Assembly: GCA_009760855.2 (NCBI GenBank)
Contig: WPIO01000086.1
Location: 981,001-1,041,000 of the forward strand
DNA: 60,000 nucleotides
Direction of reading: 5' to 3'
Origin: Cristatella mucedo
Taxonomy: Eukaryota; Bryozoa; Phylactolaemata; Cristatellidae
The position numbers were made by a program, and so were the translations under genes. How positions within the stretch are numbered: the first letter of the stretch is position 1; each line of letters starts with the position of its first letter. This document shows positions 55,530 through 60,000 of this stretch, piece by piece. Below the pieces are notes generated by a model, which had not been told where the DNA came from, ran no database searches, and saw only the letters and a list, made by a program, of their open reading frames with translations.

Positions 55530-58041
55530 ATTATTACCAAATTAAAATAGTTAATAACTATTACCAAATCATGCTTATCTGACCACATGCAGATCTCATT
55601 CAATCTACAGTGTGTGCCCACTTCCTCTGCTAAAATAACCTGCGAATCACAAAACCTCAAGACCCTTGACATCGATGCTGTCCGTGCGAGAATATCTGCT
55701 TCACCTCTGCTGCTCAATCCTCCCTCTGATCTGTCATCATTGGTAGATAGCTACAACTTGACACTAGCTGACACGCTCGACGAGTTTGCACCTCTGACAA
55801 AGCGCACTGTGCGCTCCCGCCCAGACGGCCTATGGTTTACCACAGACATTAAACTAGCCAGGTCTACTAAACGAAAGCTTGAAAAAGTGTTCAAAAGATC
55901 TGGACTGACTAACCATCGACAGTCAAATGAAGACTACTGTAGGTTGTACCAATCAATCCTAGCAAAGGTCAAGCCTAGCTTCTGTAAAAAAATGATTGAA
56001 TCACATATGCACAATCCAAAAATGCTGATGTCGACGATAAACCGTCTCCTCAACCGCACCCAGATTAGCTCCTCACCTGATGATCATTGTAATGATCTAG
56101 CCGATCGCTTCTCTCGATTCTTTGTGCAGAAGATAGACAAGATCAAGGAATCCATCCCTGCGATGACAACCTTCCCACTAGAATGCTGTTTCCAAATTCC
56201 TGGCTGAACCTCAATATCTACATTTAAGCAGGTCACTAGTGATCTAGTCCTGAAGTTCGTATCTCAATCAAAGAAGACAACCAGCCCTCTGGACCCTATT
56301 CCCACTGTCATACTATTACGTTGCATTGATCTGCTGCTGCCATGCATAGCTAACATCATTAACATGTCATTAGCCTCAGGTCATCTCCCAGCACCTTTCA
56401 AAAAAGCTGCAGTCAGGCCACTTCTCAATAAAGCGACGCTAGACCAAGAGAACTTGAGCAACTACTGCCCAGTCTCCATTCTACCATTCTTATCAAAGAC
56501 ACTGGAACGGGTCGTGGCAGACCAGCTAAACTCGTATATCAAAACCTCAAACCTTGCTAGTAAGTTCCAGTCTGGCTTCAGAGCTAATTACTTCACAGAG
56601 TCAGCATTGCTTAGCGTATGCAACGACCAACTTAGGAATGCAGACATGGGTAGAGTGCCTCTGCTTGTTTTGCTCGATCTTTCGGCAGCTTTTGACACCA
56701 TCGATCACAAAGTTCTTCTACAGTGCCTCTCATCTCGCCTGGGCATCACTGGCACTGCTCTGCAGTGGTTCAGATCCTATCTCAGTGGGAGACTCCAGAG
56801 TATTGACGTGAATGGACAAAGATCATCTGAGGTACCTCTGAAAAATGGAGTACCTAAGGGCTCCGTGCTAGGTCCGGTTCTTTTCGCGGCTTATACTCTC
56901 CCTCTTGTCTTGCTGATGTGATTGCCAAGCACAATCTAGGCTTTCACTTCTATGCGATTAACACTAAGTTGTACCTTTGCTTTGATCTCTCCCAGCCTTC
57001 GAGCACCTCAAATTTCCTCAACTCACTTGCTGCATGTATTGATGACATCTGCACATGGATGGCAGCAAATTTTCTAACTAAACGATGATAAAACTAACTT
57101 ACTAAATATAGGAAAACCCAGTGCGATTCAGAAACTGGAAAGGCTGACGCTCAAAATTAGCTCTGCCACCATATCTCCTGTTGAATCAGCTTGAAATCTA
57201 GGTGTCATATTCCAAAGCGACCTCTCGTAAGAAGACCATATCAGCTCCACAGTCAAATCTGCCTATTTTCAGCTTCATAACATTGCTAAAATTCGGGTTT
57301 GTTTAGACAAGGATACCACGTGCAAGTTGGTCCATGCATTCGTGACATCTCGTCTCGACTTCTGCAACTCACTGCTTACTGGCCTACCAGCATGTGCGAT
57401 CAGGCGATTGCAGCTGGTGCAAAACTCTGCAGCTAGGCATGTCTGTCGTGAGCGTCGCAGTTGCCACATTACTCCACTTCTCGCCGACCTGCACTTGCTA
57501 CCAGTCAAGCAACGGATTGACTTCAAGGTTTTGCCACTCACATTGAGGTCCCTTCATTCTTTGACTCCAGCATATTTCTCAGATCTACTCCCCCACCAGG
57601 CCAAGCATCGTACCACCCACATTTCGGAATCCAACAATTTACCACTACCTCGTACAAACCTCAAATCCTTTGGAGACCGTGCATTTAGTTCGTATGCTCC
57701 CAAAGCCTTGAACTTGCTCCCAACCTGCGTCAGAACATCCCCTGACTTGACAGCATTTAAAAGGATCTTAAAAACACACCTATTTAGGCCAGTGTTTAGT
57801 GGGTCGGTGTGATTCGTCCTTGATGTGCTTATGCATGCTGACACTGTGCATGTTGCCACAAACCACATTTGCATGCTGACCCTGTGCATGTCACCCCTAA
57901 CCATGTTATTCATTTTGTTTTTTTATCAGGCATTATATTACTCACCATTCATTTGCATTTCTCTATGCAGCAAATGTAAACTACCTAGAGAGAGATTGAG
58001 TTCTCTGAGGGCGCTTTATCAAGTGCGTTATTATTATTACG
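55530..58041 (+). mobile_element. LINE A, 2.5-kb copy
   Basis: A 5'-truncated LINE A starting at the end of the endonuclease (CLSDHMQISFNLQCVPTSSA). It carries a 206-codon open linker part (55587-56207), a 185-codon reverse transcriptase part (56364-56921: LLDLSAAFDTIDHKVLL, NGVPKGSVLGPVLF) and a C-terminal part (57327-57812). YADDT has become YAINT near 56952, and frameshifts separate the parts. The 3' UTR and short (TTA)n tail are intact. It is the best guide to the linker that is frameshifted in the 10907 copy. Confidence 0.9.
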
Positions 58042-59636
58042 GTTTCAGCATGAAGTTCTTTGGGTACCACATCGATGAAAAATAGTTTTACATGGCGTAA
58101 TGTTATTCTAAGCCGTAGGTCTTACAAAGTGTGGGTCCAAACAATAATTTACAGCATCGATTGTTTATTTTTCCATGGCAAACCTAACAAGCCAGAACTT
58201 ATCAGTTGCTTTGTGCAGTTACTCGATTCCCTGTTTTATGAGACGTGTAATGGGGCGTTTTTTTTTCAACCAAGTCATTAGCAAAGTTGGCCACCAAAAT
58301 ATAATCGATTACAATTTTGAAATTTTGTATTGTGAAATTGCAAAGCTGCTGATGCCACTACAACAGTCACTGACGTCTGCAGTTAACCAAAATGCCCTGT
58401 CTATGCAACCAATAAGACCTACAGTGGTTTCTACTTTACTATGGGTTGCAAACAAGATGCGGCCACGACACAAGGCAACTCATCTATGATCTTAGGAATA
58501 AATACAAGATACCTCGAGAAGTATATGGCAAAGCCAGATGGCAGTCCCTAAGTTGATGAATCACGTAACAGTGAAGTACTTAAGTAGTCAATGTTCGATC
58601 CCTAACCACAAATAGAGATTATTTATCTCACAGTGGCAGGGAATTCAGTGGCAGGGCAATAAATCAGTGGGAAATAAAGAGTCACCTGCTGTGAAGGATC
58701 CAGACTCACGACAGGGGCCGTGAATTAAGTACCTCAATCCAGGCTATAAAGATCTCATACCTCCCTGATCTTTGCTCTGGAATAGGTTCCCAGATCTAGC
58801 ATAGGTTTCAGTAACTTAATACCCGAAGAGAAACTAAAAAGTTATAAAGCCACCTTTCGTCTGTAAAGCTAGGTCGGTCATTTAAAGTTAAGAAAATTAA
58901 TGATGCCACGCCAGTGCCCCCACCAGCCCTCTTTAAGGCATTGCATTTCCATTTCTTTCACTTTAAAACAGTAGACTACAGTAGCAATTCCTCTCGGGTG
59001 CTGAACTGTAAAGTCCACCGACACAATTCTCGTGCAGTGAAATTGGGGCTGGTCTTCAGTCGGGTCTAGCAAATAATTTCTAGCAGTCTCACACGGATAC
59101 TAATACTCTACTTAATCAATTAATCTCCGACACAGTTGTGCTACACACTGACTCTTTCTTGAGGGAGCCGATGCATGCTAGCAACAATACACCATATTTT
59201 TACGAGTACAAGTGGCACCCAAGGATAAGTCACATCTGAATATATGGACAATATTTTTGAAAAGTACCTTTTTTGCAGTAGGTATTGACTTAAGCAGTCC
59301 CTCATGTTTTCTTCAATTTCTAAAAATTTTCTTAGGTAGACCATATTTTCGTGCAGCAGGTTTGTTTCAATTCCCTTTGGCGCAGTGAACAACTTTCAAC
59401 TTAAACAAAGCAGTGTATGAAAATCTTTGTTTTTCAGACATAGTGGGCTAAAAATAAAATCCGATTTTAAATTTCTAGCTCAGCAAATAACACCAAAAAA
59501 GATGTGCATCCCAAAAAGTACACAATACAGCCATGGTCAGTAAAGTATACTAAAAACTAGATAATCCCATATGAACCAGTTGAGCAGTCTAGATAGGTAG
59601 GCAACGAGTAGTATTTTAATTTTGACACTATATGAC
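58042..59636. other. unassigned region
   Basis: No gene or repeat recognised. Open stretches at 58175-58489 (plus) and 59141-59392 (minus) have no known motif. Confidence 0.4.
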
Positions 59637-59716
59637 TTGCAGTGTATAAGTCACAGATTTACTGTTTTCAAAAAAATTGGAAAAAAGTGCGACTTACACT
59701 CGCAAAAATACGATAT
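59637..59716. repeat. imperfect palindrome, MITE-like
   Basis: The word agtgtataagtcac at 59641-59654 is nearly the reverse complement of gtgcgacttacact at 59687-59700. An A-rich loop lies between them, and cgcaaaaatacgatat follows. Similar gtgcgacttata..aaatacg words are common in short non-autonomous elements of other animals, as far as I recall. The element type is not determined. Confidence 0.5.
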
Positions 59717-59732
59717 GGTCGCTAGCTGCATG

Positions 59733-59953
59733 ACCTCGGTTCTAGGCTGTGGAACTCACTTCCACTCTTCTTAAACACCGACGTCAACTACTGGCAACTA
59801 TGATACATCTTTACCAGTTGTTCTAAGCTGATACTTCGATGCTACTCACTTCTCAACCGCCCTCCTGACCAAGCTACGCTTCACACTCACTTCTCTTTGA
59901 AACGTGAGATAAAGTCTGTTGGCTATCGAATGCATAAGAAAATCTGCTTAAAT
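59733..59953 (+). mobile_element. LINE B 3' end, tail lost
   Basis: Reads the ggttctaggctgtggaactc zone, then acttctcaaccgccctcctg and gagataaagtctgttggcta. It stops in the UTR at about 59953, where a small tandem repeat begins. Confidence 0.7.
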
Positions 59954-60000
59954 ATGCTTTATAACTTTAATATGCTTTATAACTTTAATATGCTTTTAGA
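59953..60000. repeat. 18-bp tandem repeat at window edge
   Basis: About 2.6 units of aatatgctttataacttt run into the end of the window. Confidence 0.8.

Overview
The window is animal nuclear DNA, most likely from an invertebrate. The evidence is spliced exon candidates with consensus GT/AG sites, a heat-shock-type RNA polymerase II promoter on a ubiquitin gene, tRNA-derived SINEs, L2/CR1-like LINEs and a FLYWCH-MULE DNA transposon. I cannot name the species. No intact gene was found. The window is dominated by transposon copies, most of them 5'-truncated and mutated, separated by stretches in which I recognise nothing.

Four repeat groups make up most of the recognisable sequence. LINE A is an L2/CR1-like element with an APE endonuclease, a reverse transcriptase and a (TTA)n tail; it occurs about 25 times on both strands and its best copy is at 10907-14012. 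LINE B is a related but distinct element with an (ACATT)n tail; its best copy starts near 44951. SINE I and SINE II are tRNA-derived; SINE II clearly carries a 3' end like that of LINE A, and SINE I shows a weaker likeness. Minor elements are a FLYWCH-MULE transposase relic (614-2200, minus), two solo LTRs (15589-15824 and 28781-29022), a Ty3/gypsy RT scrap (29083-29225), a possible Tc1-like relic (23290-23800), an unknown two-copy repeat (2900-3110 and 16400-16640) and a 17-bp tandem array (2594-2785).

The most informative locus is 9872-14211, the wreck of a heat-shock polyubiquitin gene. A heat shock element, TATA box and initiator are still readable. They are followed by about three tandem ubiquitin units with frameshifts and stops, a final Gly-Gly-Asn-stop and an AATAAA signal. 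A LINE A fragment lies inside unit 2, and a nearly full-length LINE A is inserted inside unit 3 with a target-site duplication.

Three short stretches look like exons of host genes: 25238-25450 (minus; 71 codons, phase 0 to phase 0), 37451-37691 (plus) and 47747-48135 (minus; resembles the N-terminal part of anillin). Each is isolated among repeats, as expected for genes with long introns, but none is proven.

Layout: 0-3 kb MULE relic and satellite; 5.4-6.7 kb LINE A; 6.7-9.9 kb nothing recognised; 9.9-14.2 kb dead polyubiquitin gene; 14.3-23.2 kb dense LINE/SINE mosaic; 23.3-34.4 kb sparser repeats, LTR and gypsy scraps and one exon candidate; 34.4-38.4 kb little recognised except a LINE A end, (CA)n and an exon candidate; 38.4-47.7 kb LINE A and LINE B nests; 47.7-48.1 kb anillin-like exon; 49.1-52.2 and 55.5-58.0 kb long LINE A copies; the remainder unassigned.
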